A stretch of 64,000 nt of DNA. Source: Micromonospora sp. H61 (GTDB lineage: Bacteria > Actinomycetota > Actinomycetes > Mycobacteriales > Micromonosporaceae). The notes under the pieces are model-generated. The model searched no databases and was not told where the DNA came from. It saw only the letters and a list, made by a program, of their open reading frames with translations. The DNA lies in the NCBI RefSeq assembly GCF_018070325.1, contig NZ_JAGPXY010000004.1:62001-126000 (forward strand), in the 5' to 3' direction. Below are positions 1 through 8,815 of this stretch, one piece after another. Both the position numbers and the translations under genes were made by a program. How positions within the stretch are numbered: the first letter of the stretch is position 1; each line of letters begins with the position of its first letter.

Positions 1-636
<636 letters not shown>

Positions 637-664
637 CCCCGATAGGTTCCTGACACATCGCACC

Positions 665-696
665 TCTGGCGTGGCGGCCTCGGTCGCCACGCCAGA
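665..696 (+). terminator. Hairpin after the xylanase gene
   Basis: Two perfectly complementary 12-base arms (665-676 and 685-696) enclose an 8-base loop, 28 bases after the xylanase stop. There is no T-tract, which is common for actinobacterial terminators. Confidence 0.7.
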
Positions 697-761
697 CTGC
701 GTCGCAGGCAACCCCCGTCCGCCTCGGCGTCCATGACGGCCTCGGGCCGACCCCGCTCGAC

Positions 762-841
762 CCGCCCTTTGCTCTGCACCCGCCGAGGCACCACCGGCCT
801 ACCGCTGAATGGCGCATCCGCGGGTGCAGAGCAAAGGGCGG
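762..841. repeat. 22-bp perfect inverted repeat between convergent genes
   Basis: The arms 762-783 and 820-841 are exact reverse complements and are separated by 36 bases. The left arm contains TTTGCTCTGCACCCG. It lies between the xylanase terminator and the 3' end of the kinase gene and is longer than a usual terminator stem. It may be a kinase-gene terminator, a dispersed intergenic palindrome or a relic of a small mobile element; the sequence alone does not decide. Confidence 0.6.
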
Positions 842-890
842 ACCTTGCGGCACGGCCCAGTTGCGAGAGCATGGCCGCTGCCGCCGTCCG

Positions 891-2330
891 CTACACCTGC
901 GGCACCGTGGTCTCTGCTCCGGCCGTCGATTCCTCCGCCGACGGTTGCGAGGTTGGGTCCGCCGCTGGGTTCTCCGTCGTCCCCGAGGTCGGCGGCGCTG
1001 TCGTTCCGCCTGTCGGGGCTGCCGTCGGGGCTTTCGTCGGCTCCGCAGGAGCGCTCTCGGACGCGGTGGGACCGGGCGCATCCGTAGTGCCCCCACCGGA
1101 CGGCGTCGACGGATCCACCGTCCCCTCGCCCGGGGTGGGCGTCGGGGTCGGAGAGCCGGGCGCCCGGACCGGCATGCCGGCAGAACTGCGGGTGACTGGT
1201 TCACCGCCGCCGACGCCGGGGCCCGGTTCCCGCTGGGGCGGCACCGTTGGCGACACCGCGGGCGGCACCACGGGAGGCGTCGACGGTCGCCCGGTCGGGC
1301 CGGGCATGATCCCGATGGGATCGACGAGCACCAGGACGGCAGCCGCGGCGGCAAACGATCCGAGAAGCACCGCGAGCGCTCTGGGCCCGGAAGTGACGGC
1401 CCGGCCCACCGTGCCGCCGAGGGCATACCGCCGGGCGGCCGTTACCTCGGTTCGCACCCCGACCTCGGTCGCCCCGGTCGCGGTGGACGGCAGGTGGTCA
1501 GACGGGGCCGCGAGCGTCTGCGCCGCCCTGGCCATGGCCGCTGCCGTCGGAAAGCGGTGGGCGGGCTCCTTGGCCATCGCGGTGGCGACCACACGCCGGA
1601 CCTCCGGCGGAACGTCCTCGGGCAGCGGCGACGGTTCCTCTTCGAGATGCCGCAGCGCCACCGCGACGGCATTCTCGCCCTCGTGCGGTGGCCGACCGGC
1701 GAGGCAGTGGTAGACGACAGCCCCCAGCGCGTAAATGTCGATCGCCGGTGTGGTCTCGTTCTTCGCGACCTGCTCGGGCGCCATGTACAGGGCGGTGCCG
1801 ACGATCTGGTTCGTTCCGGTCAGGCTCGTCGCTTCCCGCGTCACCGCAACACCGAAATCGACGAGTACGACGTGCCCGTCCGGCTCGATGATCAGATTGC
1901 TGGGTTTGACGTCCCGGTGCACGACACCGGCGTCATGCGCGGCCTGCAACGCACGGGCGGACTGCGCGGCGATGGACATCGTCTCGGCCACGTCCAGCCG
2001 GCCGACCTCGGCGATCCGCTCCGACAGGGGCTGCCCCTGCACGCATTCCATCACGATGTAGGCGAGGTCCAGCGCTCCGGACTGGGACACCTCACCGTAG
2101 TCGTAGACCTGAGCGACACCTGGGTGACGCAGGGCTGCCATGGCCCGCGCCTCGCGCCGGAACCGCTCGCCGAAGCCGCCGTCGGTAACCAACCGAGGTT
2201 GCAGCATCTTGATCGCCACGCAGCGGTCGAGGGTTTCGTCGACCGCCCGCCACACGTCACCCATTCCGCCGCTGGCGATGCTTTCGACCAGGCGGTAACG
2301 GTCTCCGACGACTTGCCCCACATTCGGCAT
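891..2330 (-). CDS. Transmembrane Ser/Thr protein kinase (PknB-like, no PASTA)
   Basis: A eukaryotic-type protein kinase of 479 residues that would phosphorylate Ser/Thr in cytoplasmic targets. The start is set at ATG 2328-2330 (MPNVGQVVGDRYRLV), because the longer frame would run into the terminator hairpin of the upstream lipase gene. The kinase domain covers about residues 10-270: glycine loop ASGGMGDVW, lysine in VAIKML, catalytic loop HRDVKPSN, DFGVA, and the APE motif in MAPEQ. A single transmembrane segment follows (ALAVLLGSFAAAAAVLVLV, about 350-370). The rest is an extracellular Pro/Thr/Ser/Gly-rich tail without PASTA repeats or another recognisable sensor fold. All catalytic residues are present, so the kinase should be active. 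No substrate is suggested by its neighbours. Confidence 0.93.
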   Translation of the reverse strand: MPNVGQVVGDRYRLVESIASGGMGDVWRAVDETLDRCVAIKMLQPRLVTDGGFGERFRREARAMAALRHPGVAQVYDYGEVSQSGALDLAYIVMECVQGQPLSERIAEVGRLDVAETMSIAAQSARALQAAHDAGVVHRDVKPSNLIIEPDGHVVLVDFGVAVTREATSLTGTNQIVGTALYMAPEQVAKNETTPAIDIYALGAVVYHCLAGRPPHEGENAVAVALRHLEEEPSPLPEDVPPEVRRVVATAMAKEPAHRFPTAAAMARAAQTLAAPSDHLPSTATGATEVGVRTEVTAARRYALGGTVGRAVTSGPRALAVLLGSFAAAAAVLVLVDPIGIMPGPTGRPSTPPVVPPAVSPTVPPQREPGPGVGGGEPVTRSSAGMPVRAPGSPTPTPTPGEGTVDPSTPSGGGTTDAPGPTASESAPAEPTKAPTAAPTGGTTAPPTSGTTENPAADPTSQPSAEESTAGAETTVPQV

Positions 2331-2408
2331 AGCTTTCGGTACCCCGGACTCCTCGATCTCAAGCACAGCGAGGCTGGGCACCGCGCCGCGTCGGCGCACC
2401 GCACGAGA

Positions 2409-2440
2409 AACCCGCCCCGCCACTGCCGGCGGGGCGGGTT
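2409..2440 (-). terminator. Terminator of the SGNH hydrolase gene
   Basis: A perfect 13-bp GC stem (2409-2421 / 2428-2440) with a 6-base loop sits 22 bases downstream of the lipase stop. Its presence argues for the shorter start of the kinase gene. Confidence 0.85.
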
Positions 2441-2461
2441 CGTCGGCCGTCTACGACCCGG

Positions 2462-3355
2462 TCAGCTGTTCAGCCTGGCAATCAGGGCGGTGGCCATGCC
2501 CTGCTCACCTCGGGCGTTGGGGTGGAACGGCGCGGCCGAGTTCTGCGGCACCAGACCCTCGACCCACCGGGTGCCGCTGCCCTTGCACGCGTCGCGGCCG
2601 ATCGACGGGGTGTAGACGTCGGCGTAGGTGGCGCCATTGGCGCTCGCGACGCTGGCCAGCATCGCGTTGAGCGACTTCTCGACGCCACGCAGGTACGGCA
2701 CGTCCTGGTAGGCGATCGGAACGACCGGCCAGCAGCCGTAACCGCTGTCCGGCAGGATCGCCGGATAGCCGAGCACCACGACCCGCGCGCCCGGTGCGGC
2801 CTGCCGGACCGCCTGGAGCACGGCGGTGATCTTCGGCGTGGCGGCGACGATCCGCGCCTGCAACTGGTCGACACCTCCGGCGGTGTACCGGTTCTTGCAC
2901 GGAGATCCGAGCGGGCTGCTGACGCTCGCCTCCGCGCAGTCGCCGATGATGCCGGAGAAGCCGATGTCGTTGCCGCCGATCTGCACCGTCACCAGCGACG
3001 TGTTCGACGTGACCGCGTTGAGCTGCGGCGGCAACGTGATGCCCAGTTGACCGCTACCGCCATAGAGGATGTCGTCAGTGGTGGCGCCGGAGCAGCTCAC
3101 GTCGGCGAACGACGACGAGCCGGCGGACGCCGCCACCAGGGACGGGTAGTTGCGGTTGGACCGCAGGCAGTTGAGGTCGACCTGGGTGGGGATCAGCGGA
3201 CCTGCGGTGTACGAGTCGCCCAACGCGACGTAACGGCCGGTGGGCACGGCGGCGCTGGCGGGGGTGGCGACGGTGAGCAGCACGCCGGCGGTGGCGACGG
3301 CGAGTGCGGCCAACCGGGTGGCTGCCCGCAGGCGGGGCAGGCGGGGACGGGTCAT
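2462..3355 (-). CDS. Secreted SGNH/GDSL-family lipase or esterase
   Basis: A 297-residue exported ester hydrolase. Residues 1-36 form a Sec signal peptide with an Arg-rich start and a TPASAA cleavage region. The SGNH blocks are visible: block I GDSYTAG with the nucleophile Ser at about residue 48, block III GGND, and block V with the catalytic His in AAPFHPN. Several cysteines placed as in Streptomyces secreted lipases (for example those in SGYGCW and DACKG) suggest disulfides. A GGGAGG ribosome site stands just before the ATG. The substrate could be a short- or long-chain ester, or an acetyl ester on xylan given the neighbouring xylanases; that last idea is only context. The gene is monocistronic with its own terminator. 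Confidence 0.92.
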   Translation of the reverse strand: MTRPRLPRLRAATRLAALAVATAGVLLTVATPASAAVPTGRYVALGDSYTAGPLIPTQVDLNCLRSNRNYPSLVAASAGSSSFADVSCSGATTDDILYGGSGQLGITLPPQLNAVTSNTSLVTVQIGGNDIGFSGIIGDCAEASVSSPLGSPCKNRYTAGGVDQLQARIVAATPKITAVLQAVRQAAPGARVVVLGYPAILPDSGYGCWPVVPIAYQDVPYLRGVEKSLNAMLASVASANGATYADVYTPSIGRDACKGSGTRWVEGLVPQNSAAPFHPNARGEQGMATALIARLNS

Positions 3356-3477
3356 GGCGCCTCCCAGGAGGGGATCAGGGTGGTGGTGCCCGAGATCCTG
3401 TCGCCGCCGACGTCAACCGTCAATATCGATAGACCTCACTAAATGCCCGTCCGAAGTGTGGGATACATCAGTGGCGA

Positions 3478-4071
3478 TCAATCAAGCGGTGCGTAACCGA
3501 CCGAAGTCGGTGCCGTGCCCGGCGCGTAGATCAGGCGAAGGACGCCGGTCGGGAACGTCTCCGACGCCACCAGTCGCAGGTGGTACGCCGCGTCGCCCTC
3601 GTCGAACAGCTTGCGACCCTTGCGCGCGGCCACCGGATGCACCAGCAGACGCAGCTCGTCGACCAGGCCGGCGGCGAGCAGTTGCTGCACCACGGAGATC
3701 GACCCGGGGATGAGGATTCCCCGGACGTCGGCATCGGCCTTGAGCGCGGTCACGGCGTCGATGAGGTCCCCGTCGATCAGCTCGGAGTTGCGCCAGGAGA
3801 ACTCCAGCGGCTGGCGCGAGGCGACGACCTTGCGCATGTCGCCGAGTTGCTTGGCGAACGGTGCGTCGTCGCCACCGGCGGCCTCCCGGTCGGGCCAGGC
3901 CCCGGCGAAGCTGTCGTACGTCTCGCGGCCGATGAGCAGCACGTTGGCGGCGTCATAGTCCTCGGTGACGGCGCGGCCCATGTTCTCGTCGAAGTACGGG
4001 AAGTGCCAGTCAGGGTCGATCTCGGCCACACCGTCGGCCGAGATGAACAGCGTGGAGATGACCTTTGCCAT
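3478..4071 (-). CDS. RibD C-terminal / dihydrofolate reductase family protein
   Basis: A 197-residue protein of the large actinobacterial 'dihydrofolate reductase family' defined by the RibD C-terminal fold. Starting at MAKVISTLFISADG, it shows the N-terminal strand, the LLIGRETYDSFAGAWP motif, and the nucleotide-contact segment GILIPGSISVVQQLLAAGLVDELRL. This ATG is preferred over the upstream in-frame one because AAGGGG lies 8-9 bases before it. The fold binds NADPH and reduces pterin-like or other carbonyl substrates; the true substrate of such stand-alone copies is generally unknown. No pathway partner is adjacent. Confidence 0.85.
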   Translation of the reverse strand: MAKVISTLFISADGVAEIDPDWHFPYFDENMGRAVTEDYDAANVLLIGRETYDSFAGAWPDREAAGGDDAPFAKQLGDMRKVVASRQPLEFSWRNSELIDGDLIDAVTALKADADVRGILIPGSISVVQQLLAAGLVDELRLLVHPVAARKGRKLFDEGDAAYHLRLVASETFPTGVLRLIYAPGTAPTSVGYAPLD

Positions 4072-4182
4072 CGCGGGGGCCCCTTCGAGTCGGGTGATGT
4101 CGGTAGGTCGACCGGCGCATCGTCCCAAACTCGTCAGCCACAGGCCGCCCCGCTGCTGCGTGTCGTATCCCGTCTTTGTCCG

Positions 4183-4213
4183 GGGCGGGCTCGGCGTGAC
4201 GCCGAGCCCGCCC
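4183..4213 (-). terminator. Terminator of the GH62 gene
   Basis: Two 15-base complementary arms (4183-4197 / 4199-4213) form a very strong GC hairpin 22 bases past the GH62 stop. Confidence 0.85.
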
Positions 4214-4235
4214 GTTACGGATCAGTCGAGCGTGA

Positions 4236-5645
4236 TCAAACCGGGCGCTGCAGGGTCAGCAGACCCGGCCGGTACGGCAGGAGGCCGTAGTCGCCGCCGG
4301 AGTTGGGGGAACGACCTTGGTAGAGCAGTTGCAGGTTGCAGGGGTTGACGGTCATCGTCTGGTCGGCGTTGGTGCGCAGCAGCTCACCGTGGCTGATGTC
4401 GTTGGTCCAGGTGGCACCGCTGTTGGCCTTGCCGGCGAACGGGTTGCTCTCGCTGGTGGCCTGCGGCGTCCACGAGCCGCCCAGGCTGGTGGCCGTGAAC
4501 GAGCGGAAGTAGCGTCCCTGCGAGCCGATCGCCTCGACGATCATGAGGTAACGGTTCTGGCCCTGGAGCTTGTAGACCTGAACGGCCTCGAACAGGTTGT
4601 TGGTGGTGTCGCTCATGATGGTCGTGTAGTTGGAGCCGAAGCTGCCGGGGAAGTTGCCGATCGGCATGCTGGCCCGGTAGATCTTGCCGTTGTCCCCGGC
4701 GAAGAACAGGTACATGTTCTGGTCGTCACCGATGAGAGCCTGGTCGATCGGGCCGGTGCCAGAACCGGTGATGCTTCCGCTGAACAGGGTCTGTGCCGCG
4801 GACCAGCCGTTCGGGTTGGTCGGGTTGGTCGAGGTCCGGTAGGAGAACGCGGGCCCACCCCACTGGTAGGCGAGCACCCAGATGTTCTTCGGCGCGAAGA
4901 AGAACAGCGACGGCGCGACGGTCGCGTTGTTCATCGCGTTCTGGCTGGCCGAGGCCATCTGCGAGTAGTTGGTGAAGAGGCCGAAGTTCATCGAGCCCCA
5001 CCGGGTGCCGTTGTCGTGGGTGGTGGCGTAGACGAGTTGCTGGCCGTTGTAGGGGGCGACGGTGAAGTCCTTGAGCGACACCCAGCCGGACCTCGGGGTC
5101 GCCAACACCCCGGTGGAGGACCACCGGTACGTCGAGGGAAGGTTGCACGTCGGCGGCGGGTCGGTCGGCGGTGGGGTGGTCGGTGGCGGGGTGGTCGGCG
5201 GCGGGTCGGTCGGCGGCGGAGTCGTCGTGCCACCGGTGCAGGTGACACCGTTCAGGGCGAAGCTCGTCGGGTCGGGGTTGCTGCCCGTCCAGGACCCGTT
5301 GAACCCGAACGACACAGTGCCGTTGGCCGGGATCGCGCCGTTGTAGCTCACGTTCTTCGCGGTCACCGCCGACCCGCTCTGCGTCAGCGACGTGTTCCAG
5401 GCCTGCGTCACCGTCTGTCCGGCGCCGTACGACCAGGTCAACGTCCAACTGCTCAACGGGTCACCCAGGTTCGTGATCGCCACGTTGGCGCCGAAGCCGC
5501 CCTGCCACTGCGACGACACGGCGTAGTTCACCGAACAACCCTCGGCCGCGGCACCGGCCGGCAGCGCCGCGACAACTGTCGACGACACCAGTAAGCCGAC
5601 GCCGGCCGCAACCAGACCGACATTGGTGGCTCTGGATCTGGTCAT
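4236..5645 (-). CDS. Secreted CBM2-GH62 alpha-L-arabinofuranosidase
   Basis: A 469-residue exported enzyme that removes arabinofuranosyl side groups from arabinoxylan. Residues 1-34 are a signal peptide (LPAGAAAEG cleavage region); 37-136 form a CBM2 with bracketing cysteines; 138-166 are a Pro/Thr repeat linker; 168-469 are the GH62 five-bladed propeller. Motifs fit GH62: [12 protein letters not shown] (candidate base Asp 193), [11 protein letters not shown], and NLFEAVQVY with the candidate acid Glu. A GAGGAGGG ribosome site precedes the ATG. The CBM2 is N-terminal here, while in the xylanase at the left edge it is C-terminal. The promoter carries a CebR-type palindrome, implying induction by cello- or xylo-oligosaccharides. 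Confidence 0.96.
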   Translation of the reverse strand: MTRSRATNVGLVAAGVGLLVSSTVVAALPAGAAAEGCSVNYAVSSQWQGGFGANVAITNLGDPLSSWTLTWSYGAGQTVTQAWNTSLTQSGSAVTAKNVSYNGAIPANGTVSFGFNGSWTGSNPDPTSFALNGVTCTGGTTTPPPTDPPPTTPPPTTPPPTDPPPTCNLPSTYRWSSTGVLATPRSGWVSLKDFTVAPYNGQQLVYATTHDNGTRWGSMNFGLFTNYSQMASASQNAMNNATVAPSLFFFAPKNIWVLAYQWGGPAFSYRTSTNPTNPNGWSAAQTLFSGSITGSGTGPIDQALIGDDQNMYLFFAGDNGKIYRASMPIGNFPGSFGSNYTTIMSDTTNNLFEAVQVYKLQGQNRYLMIVEAIGSQGRYFRSFTATSLGGSWTPQATSESNPFAGKANSGATWTNDISHGELLRTNADQTMTVNPCNLQLLYQGRSPNSGGDYGLLPYRPGLLTLQRPV

Positions 5646-5708
5646 ATAGCACCCTCCTCGCGGGACGGCGGCCTATACATTGGTGGTGGTCGCTGAGCGG
5701 TGACCGAT

Positions 5709-5722
5709 TGTGAGCGTTAACA
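5709..5722. promoter_or_regulatory. Possible second LacI-type operator upstream of GH62
   Basis: TGTGAGCGTTAACA is an imperfect palindrome (5 of 7 pairs) around a central CG, 64 bases upstream of the GH62 start and 20 bases from the CebR-type box. It has the shape of a LacI-family operator but is degenerate. Confidence 0.35.
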
Positions 5723-5741
5723 GGCCGCGTCAGGTATGTTA

Positions 5742-5755
5742 CGGGAGCGCTCCCA
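5742..5755. promoter_or_regulatory. CebR/CelR-type operator of the GH62 gene
   Basis: CGGGAGCGCTCCCA matches the known actinobacterial CebR/CelR operator TGGGAGCGCTCCCA at 13 of 14 positions and is a perfect 12-bp palindrome at its core. It lies about 97 bases upstream of the GH62 start. CebR is a LacI-family repressor released by cello-oligosaccharides. No CebR gene was identified as such in this window. Confidence 0.8.
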
Positions 5756-5831
5756 TGCACTCAACAGCATCTATCTCCCGTTCTCAGCTACGTCGACTTC
5801 GCCGGCGCGGCTGGCCCGCCAGCGACCTTCC

Positions 5832-6252
5832 TCAGACGACCGTGAGGGTGAGAACACCGAACTGGTTGCCCCGCTGCACGTAGTGCGGCAGATAGAGCTT
5901 CCACGTCACGCTCAGCTCGCGCCCGGCCCGCATCGAGGCCGGCACCTCGGCGACCATTTCGAACACGGCACTGCCGCCGGCGGGGATCTGCGGGAGCGCG
6001 CGGCAGTTCAGCCGGTACAGCTGGGCCGAGTTCACCGCGTCGTTTGTCGCGTCGCCGAGAGAGAACCGTTCCATCAGGTAGCCCGGGCAGGGGTCCAGCA
6101 CGAGGGTGCCGTCGGTCGGGTTGCCCAGCCTCACCCGGAAGGTGAGCCGCGACCCGGCGACGGCGGTCGTCGGCCCCTGAACAGCGACGGTGAGCTTTTC
6201 GAGCGGCGACGACGGGGGCTTCGACACCGTCACCGGCTCGGTGAACCCGCTG
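5832..6252 (-). pseudogene. C-terminal fragment of a secreted-type beta-rich protein
   Basis: About 137 codons (EPVTVSKPPSS to FGVLTLTVV) read as a real protein: an immunoglobulin-like beta-strand module with statements such as PAGGSAVFEMVAEVPASMRAG and two cysteines. The 5' part is missing: at about 6250 the frame runs into transposase sequence in a different phase, and no start codon or ribosome site is found at the junction. The domain resembles small DUF4232-like exported modules, but I do not recognise the family firmly. It is most simply read as a gene cut by the IS remnant next to it. Confidence 0.6.
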
Positions 6253-6537
6253 GCGGACCGCGTCGACGTCCCAGTCCGCCCACCGCAGCAACCGCTGCAT
6301 CCCGCCCGGCGACACATCACCGGCCTGCTCCGCGAGGGTCCAGCCGTTCTTCCGGCCCAGGCCCGACACCAGGCCGCACAGGTACTGGCGCACCCGCCGC
6401 CGCGGTTCCGACCGGCGAAATCGAGGCCCGATCCGGGCATGCAGGCTGTCCAACTCCCCGTGCCAACGATCAACATCAACGTCCGTCACAGGCACACCAA
6501 CGAACCTGACCCGAAGGCGGTTAGCTACTGCCGTTGC
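6253..6537 (-). pseudogene. IS701-type transposase, N-terminal fragment (copy A)
   Basis: In the frame entered at about 6490 the translation reads VPVTDVDVDRWHGELDSLHA, then RFRRSEPRRRVRQYLCGL, GRKNGWTLAEQAGDVSPG and LLRWADWDVDAVR. This is the conserved N-terminus of IS701-family (DDE superfamily) transposases, about the first 80-100 residues of some 400. It stops abruptly at about 6253, where the foreign secreted-protein fragment begins. No catalytic DDE residues remain, so it is dead. A second, shorter copy in opposite orientation lies at 8019. Confidence 0.8.
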
Positions 6538-6552
6538 CGCGCTAGCCAACTA

Positions 6553-6582
6553 CGGGGCAGGCAGGTAGTCCTGCCTGCCCCG
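6553..6582 (-). terminator. Terminator of the epoxide hydrolase gene
   Basis: A perfect 13-bp stem (6553-6565 / 6570-6582) with the 4-base loop TAGT, 33 bases after the stop of the epoxide hydrolase gene and just beside the IS remnant. Confidence 0.85.
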
Positions 6583-6614
6583 GCATGGCCCAGCCGTGCT
6601 GGCCGGGTTGCGGG

Positions 6615-7862
6615 CTAGCGCAGCGATCGGAACGTCTCGCGGACGTCTTCCGAAAGCAGCTGCGGCTGTTCCCACGCCGCGAAGTGGCCGCCCCTGTCGT
6701 GCTGGGCGTAGTGGACGAGGTTGGGGTACGCCTGCTCCGCCCAGCTCCGGGGCACCCGGTAGATCTCGTCGGCGAAGGTGCTCACGCCGACCGGGACCGT
6801 CACTCCCTTGACGGCGAAGAAAGGGAGTTTGCTCTCCCAGTACAGCCGCCCCGAGGACACCCCCGTGTTGGTGAGCCAGAAGAGCGTGATGTTGTCCAGG
6901 ATGTCGTCGCGCGTGAGGTCGCTCGGATTTTTCAGACGCTTCTCCAGGACCTGCTGAACGATGCCGGGCTGACCGGCCCCGTCGCCGTGGTCGATCATGA
7001 AGGCGGCGAGGTCGATCGGTGAGTCGGCCAGCCCGTAGAGCGTCTGCGGGCGCGTCCCCATGATCAGCCCGTACGCCACGTGCGACCCAAAGAACTTGAG
7101 CAACTGCTCGTACGTGCTCGACTCCTCGTCGGAGAGACCGGACGGCGCCGGAGTGCCGACGAAGGACGCCACGAAGAGGTCCGGCGGAATCGCGCCGGCC
7201 ATGTTGGTGTGGATGCCGATCAGCTCCGGCGGCGCCGGCTCGGCGGCCGCCGGGTCAGCGCGGCCGCCGGCCATCGCGTCAACGACGATCGCGCCCCAGT
7301 CACCGCCCTGCGCCACGAAGCGCGTGTACCCGAGCCGCTTCATGATCTCGACGTAGGCCTTCCCGATGTGCACGGGATCCCAGCCGGTCGTGGTCGGTTT
7401 GCCGGAGAACCCGTATCCGGGCATGGACGGGATCACGACGTGGAAGGCATCTGACGCGCTCGCGCCATGCGCCGTCGGATCTGTGAGCCGGCCGATGAGT
7501 TTCAGTTGCTCGATGATCGATCCTGGCCAGCCGTGGCAGACGACGATTGGTAGCGCGTCCTCGTGCTGCGAGCGAACGTGGATGAAGTGGATGTCCAGAC
7601 CGTCGATCTCGGTGACGAAGTGGGGGAACTCCTTCAGCCGTGCCTCGCACTTGCGCCAGTCGTAATCATTCGCCCAGTAACGAGCGAGGTCCTGCATGAG
7701 CGCGAGCGGCACGCCCTGCGAATCATCATCAACGGTCTCCTTCTCAGGCCAGCGCGTGGCCTTGATGCGCGCGCGTAGGTCCTCAAGGTCCGCCTCGGAA
7801 ACCTCTATCTTGAACGGCCGCACTTCTGCGCCGCCTGTTCGCGCTTGCGTCTTGCCAGCCAC
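6615..7862 (-). CDS. Epoxide hydrolase (EHN domain plus alpha/beta hydrolase)
   Basis: A 415-residue microsomal-type epoxide hydrolase that opens epoxides to diols. Residues about 14-120 form the EHN lid domain (VRPFKIEVSEADLEDLRARI, then YDWRKCEARLKEFPHF). The alpha/beta hydrolase core has HGWPGS (oxyanion region), GGDWGA with the nucleophile Asp, the lid Tyr in SSGRLYWES, and the catalytic His in RGGHFAAWEQP. The length is normal and there is no signal peptide, so it acts in the cytoplasm. It starts with GTG behind a strong GGGAGGGAG. It is flanked on both sides by inward-facing IS701-type remnants, suggesting it was carried or trapped by an IS pair. Its natural substrate is not indicated. 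Confidence 0.93.
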   Translation of the reverse strand: MAGKTQARTGGAEVRPFKIEVSEADLEDLRARIKATRWPEKETVDDDSQGVPLALMQDLARYWANDYDWRKCEARLKEFPHFVTEIDGLDIHFIHVRSQHEDALPIVVCHGWPGSIIEQLKLIGRLTDPTAHGASASDAFHVVIPSMPGYGFSGKPTTTGWDPVHIGKAYVEIMKRLGYTRFVAQGGDWGAIVVDAMAGGRADPAAAEPAPPELIGIHTNMAGAIPPDLFVASFVGTPAPSGLSDEESSTYEQLLKFFGSHVAYGLIMGTRPQTLYGLADSPIDLAAFMIDHGDGAGQPGIVQQVLEKRLKNPSDLTRDDILDNITLFWLTNTGVSSGRLYWESKLPFFAVKGVTVPVGVSTFADEIYRVPRSWAEQAYPNLVHYAQHDRGGHFAAWEQPQLLSEDVRETFRSLR

Positions 7863-8018
7863 GCAGGCTCCCTCCCGCCTAGAATGCCCTTGAAGTCGCC
7901 GCCCGACCTTGTGTCAGGCCAGCGCCCCCATTTGCTCAGAGCGTAAGACGCGATCTCCTTGTCCGGAGCCATACGAGCAATCCGCCCGGCCTCGCGGGGA
8001 GTCCGGGCATCTCATAAC

Positions 8019-8150
8019 GCAACGGCAGTAGGCGAATCGTCTTCGGGTCGGTCCGTTGGTTGCCTGTGACGGGCGCTGATGATGATCGTTGGCACGAGGA
8101 GTTGGACCGGTCGCATGCCCGGATCGGGCCTCGGGTTCGCCGGCCGCGCC
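8019..8150 (+). pseudogene. IS701-type transposase, N-terminal fragment (copy B)
   Basis: Within the otherwise gene-free stretch 7863-8346, bases 8019-8150 are a near-copy of the reverse complement of 6420-6537: both share GCAACGGCAGTA, then CTTCGGGTC, CCTGTGACGG, GATCGTTGGCACG and GCCCGGATCGGGCCTCG. The translation reads VPVTGADDDRWHEELDRSHA and loses similarity after about 8140. It is only the first 30-35 codons of the transposase and is dead. I see no other gene in 7863-8018 or 8151-8346. Confidence 0.75.
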
Positions 8151-8346
8151 GCCTGGTCGCGATGGCGCCGACGACACCAACACCATGCCCGAAACTGCCA
8201 CTACCGACGACATGGCTACCCCTGACCAACTGCCGTGCAGTACTAGGGCACGCTCGGACCTCGACGGCCCTCCCGCGCAGGCTTTCACCACCGCCCTCAA
8301 GGGCAGTACAGCTAGCCCGCATATCGGCAGCCGTGCTCAGCGCCGG

Positions 8347-8790
8347 TCAGTCTCCGGTGGGCCCGGGGCCCTCGGCGATCGCGACGGGAGTGCCGAGCTC
8401 GACGGTACGGGAAACGGTGCACAACCGATCGTGCGACTGCTGCAACGACCGGGGCAGCGCCGCACGGGCCGCGTCGCCCTCCGCGCCCTCGGGGAACGTC
8501 ACTGTGAACTCGACCCGCAGGTTGCGCATCCGGTTTCCGCCGGCCTCGTCGCGGATCTTGTCGCCGGTGACGGCGACGGCGAACCCGGTCGGCTCGGCAC
8601 GACGACTGGTGATGTGGTCCACATCGACAGCGGTACAGCCACCGATGGCGGCCAGCAGCAACTCCACCGGCGTGAAACTGCCGTCCTCGCCCGTGCCCAA
8701 CGACACCGAGCCGCCACGGGAGTTCCGCACGACGTAGTTGCCCAGGCTGGTGCGCTCGATCGCCACCGAACGGAAGGTGTCCTCAGTCAT
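8347..8790 (-). CDS. OsmC/Ohr-family peroxidase-like protein
   Basis: A 147-residue cytoplasmic OsmC-fold protein, a family that reduces organic hydroperoxides with two cysteines. The active-site context is clear: FTPVELLLAAIGGCTAVDVD with the first Cys on the long helix, and the second Cys in HDRLCTVSRTVELG near the C-terminus. The length is typical. It begins only 25 bases after the stop of the multicopper oxidase gene on the same strand, so it is probably the last gene of a four-gene redox operon. OsmC-like, Ohr and YhfA subgroups cannot be separated safely from the sequence here; the RMRNLRVEFTVTFPEG strand is more OsmC/YhfA-like than Ohr-like. Confidence 0.9.
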   Translation of the reverse strand: MTEDTFRSVAIERTSLGNYVVRNSRGGSVSLGTGEDGSFTPVELLLAAIGGCTAVDVDHITSRRAEPTGFAVAVTGDKIRDEAGGNRMRNLRVEFTVTFPEGAEGDAARAALPRSLQQSHDRLCTVSRTVELGTPVAIAEGPGPTGD

Positions 8791-8815
8791 GACAGAAAAC
8801 TACAGGCCGCCGCGA

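Noticed and set aside
733..1713. Long open frames on the plus strand across the kinase gene
   Set aside because: They are antisense shadows of a high-GC gene; composition is Ala/Arg/Pro-rich without family motifs.
2331..2423. N-terminal extension of the kinase to 510 residues
   Set aside because: It would start inside the terminator hairpin of the lipase gene, and its residues are basic and unlike kinase N-termini.
5160..5225. Tandem GGCGGxGTGGTCGGTGGC-type repeats, considered as a CRISPR or satellite
   Set aside because: They encode the Pro/Thr linker of the GH62 enzyme and have no spacer structure.
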